Shown: in pieces, positions 30,652 to 37,447 of the stretch
Layout: every line of letters starts with the position of its first letter
How positions within the stretch are numbered: position 1 is the stretch's first letter
From: a virus
Virus record (IMG/VR): IMGVR_UViG_3300034103_000711
Span: 1 to 37,614 of that record
DNA length: 37,614 nt
Reading direction: 5' to 3' (one strand)
Program-made: the position numbers and the translations under genes
Notes under the pieces: generated by a model
Told to the model about the DNA's origin: nothing
The model's input: the letters and a program-made list of their open reading frames with translations, nothing else
The model's database searches: none

Positions 30652-31295
30652 ATTAATGGAATAAATTTAGGCTTATCTTTTACTTCTTTTGCTAATTCAA
30701 TCGGTAGCCATCGGGCAAAGTGGGATTGATATTCTCGCTTATTATTTTTTTTTTCGCCTTGTGCTATTAAGTTGTTATTGAATTTAGTTAAATATAGCTT
30801 TACTTTATCAGGAGTAGTTCGATTGTTTTTTGCGTTTATTTCAATCCAACTTTCAGAAATAAACAACTCATTAAAAATCTCTTTATTTATTTCTATTTTA
30901 GTTTCTATTTCTCTTTCTATTTGTTTCGAGGTAGGTTTCGATATAGGTTTCGAGGTAGGTTTCAATAAATTATTTAAAGAGGTTTCAGTAGGGCTTCCTT
31001 TTTTACCACCTCTAGACAAATTTAAACGACTTTCACAGCTAGGAATAAACAAATCGTTACCTTTAATTATAATTAAATCAAAATGCATTAAACGCCCTAA
31101 AATTGCTTTTAATTCATCAACACTAATTGCAAATTTTCTGCTCCATACTTCAAGTTTAATATCTGTTTTATTATCGTTTAACATTGCTAAATCAATTAAT
31201 TCACGATATAAACCACGTTCCGATAAATTAAGTTCAAAAACACTTTCTGAATTTCCCCAATCTTTAGGGTACCAAGTATATCCAAGTTTAGCCAT
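30648..31295 (-). CDS. Replication initiator-like protein (phage, DUF1376/DnaD-type N-terminus)
   Basis: A 215-residue protein. MAKLGYTWYPKDWGNSESVF...LNLSERGLYRELIDLAM is the N-terminal winged-helix type found in phage replication proteins, followed by KLEVWSRKFAIS and LGRLMHFDLIIIKG. Residues near 113-123 are the repeat KPTSKPISKPTSK, then a charged hinge and a C-terminal helical domain with HFARWLPIEL. The frame is open to 31325 without a good start; MAKLGY fits the family. The repeat codons form 12-bp iterons. Confidence 0.78.
   Translation of the reverse strand: MAKLGYTWYPKDWGNSESVFELNLSERGLYRELIDLAMLNDNKTDIKLEVWSRKFAISVDELKAILGRLMHFDLIIIKGNDLFIPSCESRLNLSRGGKKGSPTETSLNNLLKPTSKPISKPTSKQIEREIETKIEINKEIFNELFISESWIEINAKNNRTTPDKVKLYLTKFNNNLIAQGEKKNNKREYQSHFARWLPIELAKEVKDKPKFIPLI
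30924..30963. repeat. 12-bp tandem repeats in initiator gene (candidate origin)
   Basis: TTTCGAGGTAGG, TTTCGATATAGG, TTTCGAGGTAGG and a partial fourth unit lie in tandem. A pyrimidine/AT-rich stretch is next to them (30885-30922). The arrangement resembles lambdoid origins, where iterons lie inside the initiator gene. Confidence 0.6.
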
Positions 31296-31318
31296 AATAT
31301 AAATATAAATAAATACAA

Positions 31319-31401
31319 AACCCAATATTTTACTAAGGGCTTCGACTTCCTTTTCAAATACTGGGTTGTATAAAATCTTAATGTTACTATAATGTCGAAG
31401 C
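31319..31401 (-). ncRNA. Interleaved inverted repeats, possible pseudoknot in leader of initiator gene
   Basis: Arms AACCCAGTATTT and AAATATTGGGTT pair over 12 bp (one G-U) in the minus-strand transcript (31367-31356 with 31330-31319). The loop contains GTCGAAGC (31346-31339), complementary to upstream GCTTCGAC (31401-31394). The order a, b, a', b' can form a pseudoknot or two alternative folds. It ends 24 bases before the initiator ATG. Confidence 0.55.
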
Positions 31402-31424
31402 GTAACTTTTACAAAGATAAAAAA

Positions 31425-31688
31425 TTAATCGAATAAATCAACTAAATTTTTGATTTTTTCATAATCAGAATTTTTTAAGGAATATTCAAAATACCATCCA
31501 TCAGAATAAGCATCCTTCCAGGTTATAGTTTTTCGATTTAATTCAACTCCGAAAGGTATTTCAAAGTTTCTGCGGATTTCACGTGAACAGTTGGAAGCTT
31601 TAATTAGCCAAATGTTCTTGATGCTTAAAGGCGTTCCTGATAAGAAGTGCTTAATAAGTCTTTTTTGAATAGGTGATGTAATTTTCAT
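31425..31688 (-). CDS. Hypothetical protein
   Basis: An 87-residue protein starting MKITSPIQKRLIKHFLSGTP, then SIKNIWLIKASNCSREIRRN and FEIPFGVELNRKTITW. The start has HTH-like features and the SREIRRNFE segment suggests a nucleic-acid-binding role, as in phage regulators. No family is confirmed. It lies before the structured leader. Confidence 0.6.
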   Translation of the reverse strand: MKITSPIQKRLIKHFLSGTPLSIKNIWLIKASNCSREIRRNFEIPFGVELNRKTITWKDAYSDGWYFEYSLKNSDYEKIKNLVDLFD

Positions 31689-31691
31689 AAT

Positions 31692-32078
31692 TTAAGTTTT
31701 TAAATATTTATCGATTTCTTTTTTTATTGTTTCAAAATCCCAAGCGAAAAATGATTTATATCCCTTTTCGTTTAGTTTTAAAATAGTTTCAAGTTGGTTT
31801 TTTAAATGGTCTTTTTGTGATGCTTTAATCTCGCCATTACGCTTGTATGGTGTTGTTATCTTTAACTCAATAAACAATCCTTTATAAACGCTATTTGGCT
31901 CTAAAATTAGCAAATCAGGGCAATGAAAACCACTCTTTTGTATTGCTTTGTTTCTCTTTTGTTGTGCTGGTGTTAAGCTTAAACTTGCTACCGTATCGGA
32001 CAAATAAAATACATTTGGATATTGATAATTTAAGTATTGACAAACTGCTTTTTGCAGATGGTATTCTTGATGTTTCAT
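31692..32078 (-). CDS. VRR-NUC domain nuclease
   Basis: A 128-residue protein. GFHCPDLLILEPNSVYKGLF (about 49-68) and IELKITTP contain the D...(E)xK core of the VRR-NUC family, and KASQKDHLKNQLETILKLNE with GYKSFFAWDFE completes it. Phage VRR-NUC proteins process branched DNA in recombination or repair. It overlaps the NinB-like gene by 4 bases. Confidence 0.88.
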   Translation of the reverse strand: MKHQEYHLQKAVCQYLNYQYPNVFYLSDTVASLSLTPAQQKRNKAIQKSGFHCPDLLILEPNSVYKGLFIELKITTPYKRNGEIKASQKDHLKNQLETILKLNEKGYKSFFAWDFETIKKEIDKYLKT

Positions 32079-32506
32079 AATTTTAAAATTAAATCTTCAT
32101 TTGGAAGCGGTGCATCTACATTAAACCATTCTTTTAAATGTTCTCTAATTTCAGTATGATAGACTTCCATTTCGGTTGTTGTATTTTCGGTTGTGCTTTT
32201 TGGAACTTTGATAATTTGCCCTGTACTTTCATTTACCTTTTCGTTAAAGCAAAAATTTTCTTTTAAGTAGGTATGAGTTTTTTCAATACTCCATACTTCG
32301 CCCCAAGTGTCTAAAATTGCGTTTTGTGTTAATGGAATTAAAACACTCCAGTAATACCTATTTTGTTGATTAGAACGTTTCTTTTTTGGCTTCTCAAAAG
32401 CTATAACAACCTCTTTACCCTCAAATGATTTAATCGCCTGAATAACAGTATTTCTATTTCTTTTGAATAAACCATTAAGGATTGAGGTTGTTATTTCTAT
32501 TTTCAT
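32075..32506 (-). CDS. NinB-like recombination protein
   Basis: A 143-residue protein. KKRSNQQNRYYWSVLIPLTQ near 42-61 is typical of NinB-type recombination mediators, which bind single-stranded DNA. EKTHTYLKENFCF and a C-terminal PNEDLILKL fit the family. It lies between the SSB-like and nuclease genes. Confidence 0.78.
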   Translation of the reverse strand: MKIEITTSILNGLFKRNRNTVIQAIKSFEGKEVVIAFEKPKKKRSNQQNRYYWSVLIPLTQNAILDTWGEVWSIEKTHTYLKENFCFNEKVNESTGQIIKVPKSTTENTTTEMEVYHTEIREHLKEWFNVDAPLPNEDLILKL

Positions 32507-32553
32507 ACTTCTAAATCAAAAAGTTCAATTAATAGTTTAAGGTTTTTATTTTC

Positions 32554-32913
32554 TCAAAAGGGTAAATCGTCGTGTTCTTCTTCTTTAAATTCTGTTGTTG
32601 TAGCAAAAGGTGCTGTATCGTTTGCAATATTTTGACCGTTTGCAATATCGGTTTTCTCAATTTTCCAACCATTTAAACTACAATAGTATTTTCCATTGTA
32701 TTCGTTACCTCGAATATTGATACTAACTTTTACCTCTTGCCCGATTTGATACTTGTCAAGAATATCTGTTTTGTCCTGAACAAAATCAATCGGGATTTTT
32801 TGGCTGTATTGCTCATCGGTTGCAATTACAATTGTTCTTTTTTTGAAAGTTCCAGCACTTCCTACTACTTCTGTTTGTCCAATAAAATGGATTTTTCCGT
32901 TTACTTCGCTCAT
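32554..32913 (-). CDS. Single-stranded DNA-binding-like protein (DUF3127-like)
   Basis: A 119-residue OB-fold-type protein: KIHFIGQTEVVGSAGTFKKR at the N-terminus, PIDFVQDKTDILDKYQIGQE in the middle, WKIEKTD near 80, and an acidic tail ending DDLPF like the partner-binding tip of SSB. DUF3127 proteins fill this slot in Bacteroidota phages. Its role is likely binding to single-stranded DNA in replication and recombination. Confidence 0.82.
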   Translation of the reverse strand: MSEVNGKIHFIGQTEVVGSAGTFKKRTIVIATDEQYSQKIPIDFVQDKTDILDKYQIGQEVKVSINIRGNEYNGKYYCSLNGWKIEKTDIANGQNIANDTAPFATTTEFKEEEHDDLPF

Positions 32914-32914
32914 C

Positions 32915-33142
32915 TTAATTGTTTTTTAAATTATGTCGTTTGTTAAATAAATATTCTTGTAAATCTTTAGTAGCTTTCTTTTTAGCTTTGTAAAGCATCC
33001 TGTAATTAGCATCGTCTTGGTTTTCTTGCCATTCGTTGGCTTCCCTAACTTCTATTGATAAAAGTTTGTTTCTAAATTCGGGAGAGAGTTCGTTGAACTC
33101 CTGCTCCCGCATTATTGCAAATATTTCTTTTGACGCTCCCAT
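32915..33142 (-). CDS. Small charged hypothetical protein
   Basis: A 75-residue helical protein with MREQEFNELSPEFRNKLLSI and KAKKKATKDLQEYLFNKRHN. It touches the Erf gene (one shared base) and lies next to the SSB-like gene. It may belong to the recombination group; its function is unknown. Confidence 0.7.
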   Translation of the reverse strand: MGASKEIFAIMREQEFNELSPEFRNKLLSIEVREANEWQENQDDANYRMLYKAKKKATKDLQEYLFNKRHNLKNN

Positions 33143-33747
33143 TATTTTGTTGGTGTTAATTTTTCTTTTAATTCATTTTTTAAAGTTTCAGTAGCTTGTT
33201 TTTCACTTGCAGTAAATGATAAATAAGTTTTACCTAATTCATCTATTGTAGTACAAGCGGTTAAACGAGTTTCTAAACGTGCAATGTCTAACATCGGTTG
33301 TACTTGTTTTACTTGAACAGGTGCGCTTGTTTTGCGCTGGTCGTTATCAATATCATCTTCATCTGTAGCAATGTGAAAGTATTTTAATAAAAAATATCTT
33401 TCAGCATACGTTAAGGCACTTCCTAAACCTTTCTCCCAATCGTTTTGACCGTTTGCACCAAATAGATTAACATCGGTTTCACCTGTTTCACAATCAATCC
33501 AAGTAAATTGCATCATTACTTTAGAAAGTATTTCGGACTTACTGCCATTTTTGGTTTCGTAGTCTTGTCTTGTGTTTTCAATGCTTAATACTTCTTGTTT
33601 TAAAATCAAACCTAAATCATTCATCATAGGTTTGATTTCTCCTAGTAATTTGTCACCTGTAACATACTTGTAATTGTAGGTTGCTTTGTCTTTTCCTAAA
33701 CCATTAATCTTTTGTTGGATGGTTAGTAATTTTTTGTAAATTTTCAT
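33142..33747 (-). CDS. erf: Erf-family single-strand annealing protein
   Basis: A 201-residue protein of the ERF superfamily, which anneals complementary single strands. KLLTIQQKINGLGKDKATYN at the start, LGLILKQEVLSIENTRQDYE, and LGSALTYAERYFLLKYFHIA with DEDDIDNDQ (about 110-137) form the typical core. It leads the SSB, NinB and nuclease set. Such an enzyme could also support gene exchange in the cassette region, but that is speculation. Confidence 0.92.
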   Translation of the reverse strand: MKIYKKLLTIQQKINGLGKDKATYNYKYVTGDKLLGEIKPMMNDLGLILKQEVLSIENTRQDYETKNGSKSEILSKVMMQFTWIDCETGETDVNLFGANGQNDWEKGLGSALTYAERYFLLKYFHIATDEDDIDNDQRKTSAPVQVKQVQPMLDIARLETRLTACTTIDELGKTYLSFTASEKQATETLKNELKEKLTPTK

Positions 33748-33772
33748 AATGTTTTGTTTTTAGTTTTAATTA

Positions 33773-33991
33773 TTAATACATATTCTTAAAAATTTTATCT
33801 AATTGTTCGATTGGACTTTGAAAATCATTATCGAGTAAATTTAACTCAACTACTTCTGCCTCGTTTACTTCCCAGTCGTTAATAAGGTCTTGAAAAATCT
33901 GTTTAGCTTGTTTAAGCTCGTTTTCTAAATACTCGTTTCTCTTTTGTAACGCTTGTATTTGTTCGTTTTGAAATTTGATTAAATCATCCAT
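33773..33991 (-). CDS. Small coiled-coil hypothetical protein
   Basis: A 72-residue protein starting MDDLIKFQNEQIQALQKRNE, a coiled coil with an acidic end. The frame is open to 34063, but that overlaps the gene before it by 68 bases; ATG 33991 is better placed. Function is unknown. Confidence 0.7.
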   Translation of the reverse strand: MDDLIKFQNEQIQALQKRNEYLENELKQAKQIFQDLINDWEVNEAEVVELNLLDNDFQSPIEQLDKIFKNMY

Positions 33992-33995
33992 TGTT

Positions 33996-34229
33996 TTATT
34001 TTTTAAAAGTTTCTTTGTTGTATTGTTCCCAAGACTCCCACACAGGAGGCATACCAATTTCAAATATTTTTGCTTTTCTTGATTGTTTAAATGTTTCTTT
34101 ATGTTGCTCCTTTTCTATTTCTTTTGCTTTTAAAACATCTTCAAAACTTATTCTTGGATAAAGATAAAAATCCGTTTCTGTCTTTTTTAAAGTGATTTTT
34201 TCGATAAATAAATCTAATGCTGTTTTCAT
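33996..34229 (-). CDS. Small hypothetical protein
   Basis: A 77-residue protein starting MKTALDLFIEKITLKKTETD, with DFYLYPRISFEDVLKAKEIE and IGMPPVWESWEQYN at the end. Its start overlaps the previous stop (TCAT). It is a packed early gene of unknown function. Confidence 0.72.
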   Translation of the reverse strand: MKTALDLFIEKITLKKTETDFYLYPRISFEDVLKAKEIEKEQHKETFKQSRKAKIFEIGMPPVWESWEQYNKETFKK

Positions 34230-34336
34230 AATATAAAGATTAAAGTTAATATTAAAAATACTATTGATAAGGCAATCAATGCCTCTGCTCCTGCTTTGAG
34301 AATAAATCTCAATTCCTTTTTGTCTTGTGGTGTCAT
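34226..34336 (-). CDS. Small membrane protein
   Basis: A 36-residue frame: MTPQDKKELRFILKAGAEAL then IALSIVFLILTLIFIL, one membrane span reaching the C-terminus. It shares its stop and the next start, as other genes of this operon do, which supports it. Its role is unknown. Confidence 0.6.
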   Translation of the reverse strand: MTPQDKKELRFILKAGAEALIALSIVFLILTLIFIL

Positions 34337-34530
34337 GATTTCTCGATTTTTTGTTTTACTTTGCTATAATAATCTATTCTTCCAATTAAATTATAATCTG
34401 TATCAGAAAAATGCAATTCTTCCAACACTAACTCGACTGCTATTAATGCATTATATTTACAATCATCAAATGTAAATCCAGTCATTTTATTTACTAATTC
34501 TTTTGCTTTGTCTTTTGGTGGTGGTATCAT
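34333..34530 (-). CDS. Small phage early protein
   Basis: A 65-residue protein starting MIPPPKDKAKELVNKMTGFT, with a helical LIAVELVLEELHFSD and YYSKVKQKIEKS. Proteins with the same PPP...KA.EL start and the VE.VLEE helix recur in Bacteroidota phages. Function is unknown. It overlaps both neighbours by 4 bases. Confidence 0.78.
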   Translation of the reverse strand: MIPPPKDKAKELVNKMTGFTFDDCKYNALIAVELVLEELHFSDTDYNLIGRIDYYSKVKQKIEKS

Positions 34531-34658
34531 AGTGTTTGTATATAAATTTCTAAAAGTTCTTTTGAAGACTTGCCTATATATTTTTTATCCAAAATAGGAC
34601 TTATTTTTTTATACCAATCTAAAACCTCAATAACTATTTGCTTTTCTTGTGCTGTCAT
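34527..34658 (-). CDS. Small hypothetical protein
   Basis: A 43-residue frame starting MTAQEKQIVIEVLDWYKKIS, with a KSSKELLEIYI helix. Start and stop overlap neighbours by 4 bases each in the ATGA manner. It is an early gene of unknown function. Confidence 0.6.
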   Translation of the reverse strand: MTAQEKQIVIEVLDWYKKISPILDKKYIGKSSKELLEIYIQTL

Positions 34659-34822
34659 AACTCTTTAATTATTTGGTTAACTTCAATCTGCAAATTTGCT
34701 AGTTTTACTTCCTGTTCAAACAATAACCCGAAAGCAATATTGCAATCTTGTAACTCTTCGATTTCCTGTACTAACTGTTTCAATCTCGAAACGACATTAG
34801 TTTTGATTACTGTATCATTCAT
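34655..34822 (-). CDS. Small coiled-coil hypothetical protein
   Basis: A 55-residue frame starting MNDTVIKTNVVSRLKQLVQE, then IEELQDCNIAFGLLFEQEVK and LANLQIEVNQ: a coiled-coil helix. Its TGA overlaps the next ATG. Function is unknown. Confidence 0.65.
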   Translation of the reverse strand: MNDTVIKTNVVSRLKQLVQEIEELQDCNIAFGLLFEQEVKLANLQIEVNQIIKEL

Positions 34823-34824
34823 AA

Positions 34825-35049
34825 CTACTTATTTAAAGCCATTAATATTTGAGAACCATTTAATCCAGCGGTTGATTTTAAGAAGTTTGAAAACTCCGCA
34901 TTTTTACGTCTATTTTCAGCTTGTACCTTTGTCATTTCATCTTTGATAGCGTAAAGAACTTTAAAGTATCTATCAACTTTATCCGAATAGACATAATTTT
35001 TATTTACTATTCTTTCGTATCGGTTGTGCAATGTTTCTAATCTACTCAT
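34825..35049 (-). CDS. Small helical hypothetical protein
   Basis: A 74-residue protein starting MSRLETLHNRYERIVNKNYV, charged and helical (DEMTKVQAENRRKNAEF), ending SQILMALNK. It is an early gene without a recognised family. Confidence 0.72.
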   Translation of the reverse strand: MSRLETLHNRYERIVNKNYVYSDKVDRYFKVLYAIKDEMTKVQAENRRKNAEFSNFLKSTAGLNGSQILMALNK

Positions 35050-35053
35050 TTTA

Positions 35054-35206
35054 TTAATTATTTAAAGTTTTTACTAAATACTCCGCAAAGTCAAAAGCAT
35101 CATAATCATTTTCAAAATTAGCTTTATTAATAGAAGCTACTAATTGGTTGTTTTTATAAATGCTAATTTCATTTTTTAATACTGGATTTTGTTCAAATTT
35201 ATACAT
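35054..35206 (-). CDS. Small hypothetical protein
   Basis: A 50-residue frame starting MYKFEQNPVLKNEISIYKNN and ending FAEYLVKTLNN. It overlaps the gene before it by 8 bases. Beta and then helix. Function is unknown. Confidence 0.6.
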   Translation of the reverse strand: MYKFEQNPVLKNEISIYKNNQLVASINKANFENDYDAFDFAEYLVKTLNN

Positions 35207-35396
35207 CTTGTTTACTTTTTAATGCCTCATTTGCGCACTTTGTAAGCGCATCCGCTTGAAGCTGGTTAATTTTATCTATCAACTCTTTTTTTAAAGGCGT
35301 TGCTTTACCTTTTGGAACTATCTTCCTAACGTGCAATATTTCTGTTTCATTATTTGGAAACTTCTTTTTTGCACCAGCGTTTCTGTCATTTGCCAT
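35199..35396 (-). CDS. First gene of leftward early operon, small basic protein
   Basis: A 65-residue basic protein starting MANDRNAGAKKKFPNNETEI, then HVRKIVPKGKATPLKKELID and QADALTKCANEALK. Similar N-terminal AGAKKKF proteins occur in Bacteroidota phages. It may bind DNA. It follows the leftward promoter by about 25 bases. Confidence 0.75.
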   Translation of the reverse strand: MANDRNAGAKKKFPNNETEILHVRKIVPKGKATPLKKELIDKINQLQADALTKCANEALKSKQDV

Positions 35397-35421
35397 ATTG
35401 TTATGTTTTAATATTATGGTA

Positions 35422-35429
35422 CAAATATA
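35422..35429 (-). promoter_or_regulatory. Leftward promoter -7 element
   Basis: On the minus strand it reads TATATTTG, an exact TAnnTTTG as in Bacteroidota promoters, 26 bases before the first early gene; an AT-rich TTTA box is upstream. Confidence 0.65.
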
Positions 35430-35506
35430 AAACTATTTTTTAAATAAAGATACATTTTATTAATTATTTATACAATTTATATTGATTATAAATAAGTAGT
35501 CAACAA

Positions 35507-35532
35507 AAAACCCCCGCATTTCTGCGAGGGTA
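35507..35532 (-). terminator. Leftward-pointing terminator-like hairpin
   Basis: On the minus strand CCCTCGCA-GAAA-TGCGGGGG is followed by six T. On the plus strand the hairpin lacks a T run. It would stop leftward transcripts inside the divergent promoter region. Confidence 0.7.
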
Positions 35533-35588
35533 ATTAACCAAAATCAAAACTTATTATATGAAAGTGTAAATGTAATAATTTTTTTTTA

Positions 35589-35596
35589 TAAGTTTG
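35589..35596 (+). promoter_or_regulatory. Rightward promoter -7 element
   Basis: TAAGTTTG fits TAnnTTTG exactly and lies 25 bases before ATG 35621. It would drive the rightward block that begins with the 35621 gene and the sigma-like gene. Confidence 0.65.
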
Positions 35597-35620
35597 TTAA
35601 AAATTTAAAATATTTATACT

Positions 35621-35833
35621 ATGGAAGTAAAAGTAATTAGAAGTTACACCGACAAAGAATTGAACCGCAATATGCAAATCGGTGACGTTATCGATGTAAC
35701 AAACGAAAGAGCAAAGTTATTAATTGAAAAGGATTATGTAGTAGCTTTGCAAGTTGAAACAACTGAACCAATAGATGGCGGAAGTTCAATAGAAAGTTTC
35801 GGCAAACCAAAAAAACCAAGAGCTAAAAAGTAA
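35621..35833 (+). CDS. Small phage hypothetical protein
   Basis: A 70-residue protein: MEVKVIRSYTDKELNRNMQI, IGDVIDVTNERAKLLIEKDY and a basic tail KPKKPRAKK. The VTNERAKLLIEKDYV form is common in phage small proteins encoded near head genes or morphogenesis starts. Its role is unknown. Its stop is one base before the sigma-like gene. Confidence 0.78.
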   Translation: MEVKVIRSYTDKELNRNMQIGDVIDVTNERAKLLIEKDYVVALQVETTEPIDGGSSIESFGKPKKPRAKK

Positions 35834-35834
35834 T

Positions 35835-36314
35835 ATGCTCCAGGAACTTGTGAAACATCAAGACCAACTTTTGAAAATGGCAATCTCTATTTGCAAGTCA
35901 GAGGAAGTTGCTCAAGATGTTTTGCAAGATACTTATATTAAATTACACGATAGTGGTAAAAAGTTTGAGGAAGTAAACACTGGTTACATTTACTTTACAA
36001 TGAAGTCTATCTTTTTAGATAGCGTTAAGCAATCAACAGGTAAAAATAGATTTATACCAACTGATAACTTTATAAATTTAGTTGAAGATATTGAACCAGC
36101 AAAAGTAATCGTTTACAAAAATTTAAGTAATTTTGAAAAAAGATTAATCGATGCTTTATTTGGCAGAGAGATTACAAACGATAAAAATGAAATTGTAAAA
36201 ACTTTTGAGGGAAGTAATAAACTTAAACTAAGTCGTGATACAGGAATACCCTATAAAACAATTTGCAAAAGGTTTAATATTTTAAAAAATAAAATATATT
36301 TTGAAACTATTTAA
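35835..36314 (+). CDS. RNA polymerase sigma factor-like protein
   Basis: A 159-residue protein. LLKMAISICKSEEVAQDVLQ and DTYIKLHD (about 12-38) match region 2 of ECF-type sigma factors, with TGYIYFTMKSIFLDSVKQ following. The C-terminal part with KLSRDTGIPYKTICKRFNIL (about 130-150) is an HTH in the region 4 position. Its place at the head of the rightward operon suits a phage late-gene activator that could recognise the recurring motif near 3490, 10610 and 13155; that link is inferred. Confidence 0.75.
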   Translation: MLQELVKHQDQLLKMAISICKSEEVAQDVLQDTYIKLHDSGKKFEEVNTGYIYFTMKSIFLDSVKQSTGKNRFIPTDNFINLVEDIEPAKVIVYKNLSNFEKRLIDALFGREITNDKNEIVKTFEGSNKLKLSRDTGIPYKTICKRFNILKNKIYFETI

Positions 36315-36450
36315 ATACACAAATCATCATCTAAATTATACTATTATTTTATTTAATAAGTTTTTTATTTATTATGTAAAAAAAGCTGGTGTTAAATATT
36401 GGTATAAAGATGCAGTGCCTTTTATTAGATTACATTGTTCTAAATTTTAA
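36301..36450 (+). CDS. Possible small protein with TTG start
   Basis: A 49-codon frame beginning TTG inside the end of the sigma-like gene, with LKLFKYTNHHLNYTIILFNK and CSKF at the end. It fills the gap to 36456, but lacks an ATG, so it may be non-coding. Confidence 0.35.
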   Translation: MKLFKYTNHHLNYTIILFNKFFIYYVKKAGVKYWYKDAVPFIRLHCSKF

Positions 36451-36455
36451 AAAAT

Positions 36456-36788
36456 ATGCTTGGAGATGCAATAGCAAAAGTAACTCACGCTTTAGGAATT
36501 GAACAATGTGATGCCTGTAAGGAACGACAGCAAAAGCTAAACCGATTATTTGGTTTCAAAAGTCCATCTCCTATGACTGAAAAGGACAAAGAGTTTATGG
36601 CACGTTTTTTGGAATGGTACAACGATATTCCAATCCCGATTGATAAAGTTAACGATATGCTGAAAGCGGAGCAAATGTGGTTAAGACTATTTAAAGTTAA
36701 CACAGGGCAATGCCGAAGCTGTGGCGTACACTATCAAAGAGCATTTATTAATGATTTAATTAAATTATATGAAAGTTACTCAAACTAA
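36456..36788 (+). CDS. Phage hypothetical protein with two CxxC motifs
   Basis: A 110-residue protein. GIEQCDACKERQQKLNRLFG holds CDAC (near 18-21) and the C-terminus has CRSCGVHYQRAF, together four Cys and a His that may bind zinc. DAIAKVTHALGIEQCDAC is typical of a small Bacteroidota phage protein. Function is unknown. It overlaps the next gene. Confidence 0.78.
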   Translation: MLGDAIAKVTHALGIEQCDACKERQQKLNRLFGFKSPSPMTEKDKEFMARFLEWYNDIPIPIDKVNDMLKAEQMWLRLFKVNTGQCRSCGVHYQRAFINDLIKLYESYSN

Positions 36789-36909
36789 TACAGGTCTTTA
36801 TTTTCACGAGATGAAAATAGGTAAATTATACCATAAATTATTATCTAAAGACAAACACACAAAAGAAAAATTTATAAAAGCAATAAAAATATATGAAAGT
36901 AGTATTTGA
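36769..36909 (+). CDS. Small hypothetical protein
   Basis: A 46-residue frame starting MKVTQTNTGLYFHEMKIGKL, then YHKLLSKDKHTKEKFIKAIK. It overlaps both neighbours by 20 and 17 bases. The strong ATG and normal composition support it. Confidence 0.55.
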   Translation: MKVTQTNTGLYFHEMKIGKLYHKLLSKDKHTKEKFIKAIKIYESSI

Positions 36910-37051
36910 AAAGATAGAAGTAGTTGATAATATTTATTGCATTATTTTTACCGATGGAATTACAAAGCAAAAATGGGATGGTGAGTTTGGTAAAAACTAC
37001 GATAAATTAGAAGATGTAATTAACGAAATTTTAAAAGAATATCAATTTTAA
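36893..37051 (+). CDS. Small hypothetical protein
   Basis: A 52-residue frame starting MKVVFEKIEVVDNIYCIIFT, beta-rich, then GKNYDKLEDVINEILKEY helix. It overlaps the previous gene by 17 bases and ends 13 bases before the lipoprotein gene. Confidence 0.6.
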   Translation: MKVVFEKIEVVDNIYCIIFTDGITKQKWDGEFGKNYDKLEDVINEILKEYQF

Positions 37052-37064
37052 AAACAATAAAACA

Positions 37065-37433
37065 ATGAAAAAACTATTAAACAAATTAGGACTATTTACC
37101 GAAAGAGATTTGGTAAAATTTGGCAATCAAATGTCAGAAAAAAAAGGAAACGAAAACACAAAAAAAGTTTGGCATTCCGACATCGAAAATTTTAAACGCA
37201 CACTTTTAATTTTACTTGTAACAATCTTTACAAGTTGTTCAGCCGAAGAGGTTGTAGAGCCACAAGGTAACACCTGTATTAAATCTTACTACGTTTACAA
37301 GCCGATAGGTTATCAAGGTGGAACGTGGGTGTGGGATTATGTATTTCAATATTCCGAAGCTACAACACTCCCAGCGACAAATGGTTATGTATTGATAAAT
37401 AACTCGAATTATTATACTGTTCAATGTGATTAA
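37065..37433 (+). CDS. Chimeric small phage protein/lipoprotein
   Basis: A 122-residue protein. Residues 1-44 (LFTERDLVKFGNQMSEKK and KVWHSDIENF) resemble a small phage protein family with FTE.D.V.FGN...SE. Without a break follow KRTLLILLVTIFTSC, a lipobox-type signal (Cys near 58), and a short mature domain with IGYQGGTWVWDYVFQYSEA. A signal so far from the start is odd, so an in-frame fusion or an internal start is likely. Its 3' third is duplicated at window position 1. Confidence 0.7.
   Translation: MKKLLNKLGLFTERDLVKFGNQMSEKKGNENTKKVWHSDIENFKRTLLILLVTIFTSCSAEEVVEPQGNTCIKSYYVYKPIGYQGGTWVWDYVFQYSEATTLPATNGYVLINNSNYYTVQCD
37273..37421. repeat. Right copy of 149-bp near-terminal direct repeat
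   Basis: It matches 1-149 with one difference. After it the sequence differs from the left copy. Confidence 0.95.
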
Positions 37434-37447
37434 TCAACTTTTTTCAG

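Noticed and set aside
30772-31302. 176-codon plus-strand open frame
   Set aside because: Opposite the replication initiator-like gene, whose family features are clear; the low-complexity sequence is a shadow of its Lys-rich linker.
36301-36450. Confident gene call for the TTG-start frame
   Set aside because: Listed at low confidence only, because the sole start is TTG within the preceding gene and the peptide has no recognised features.
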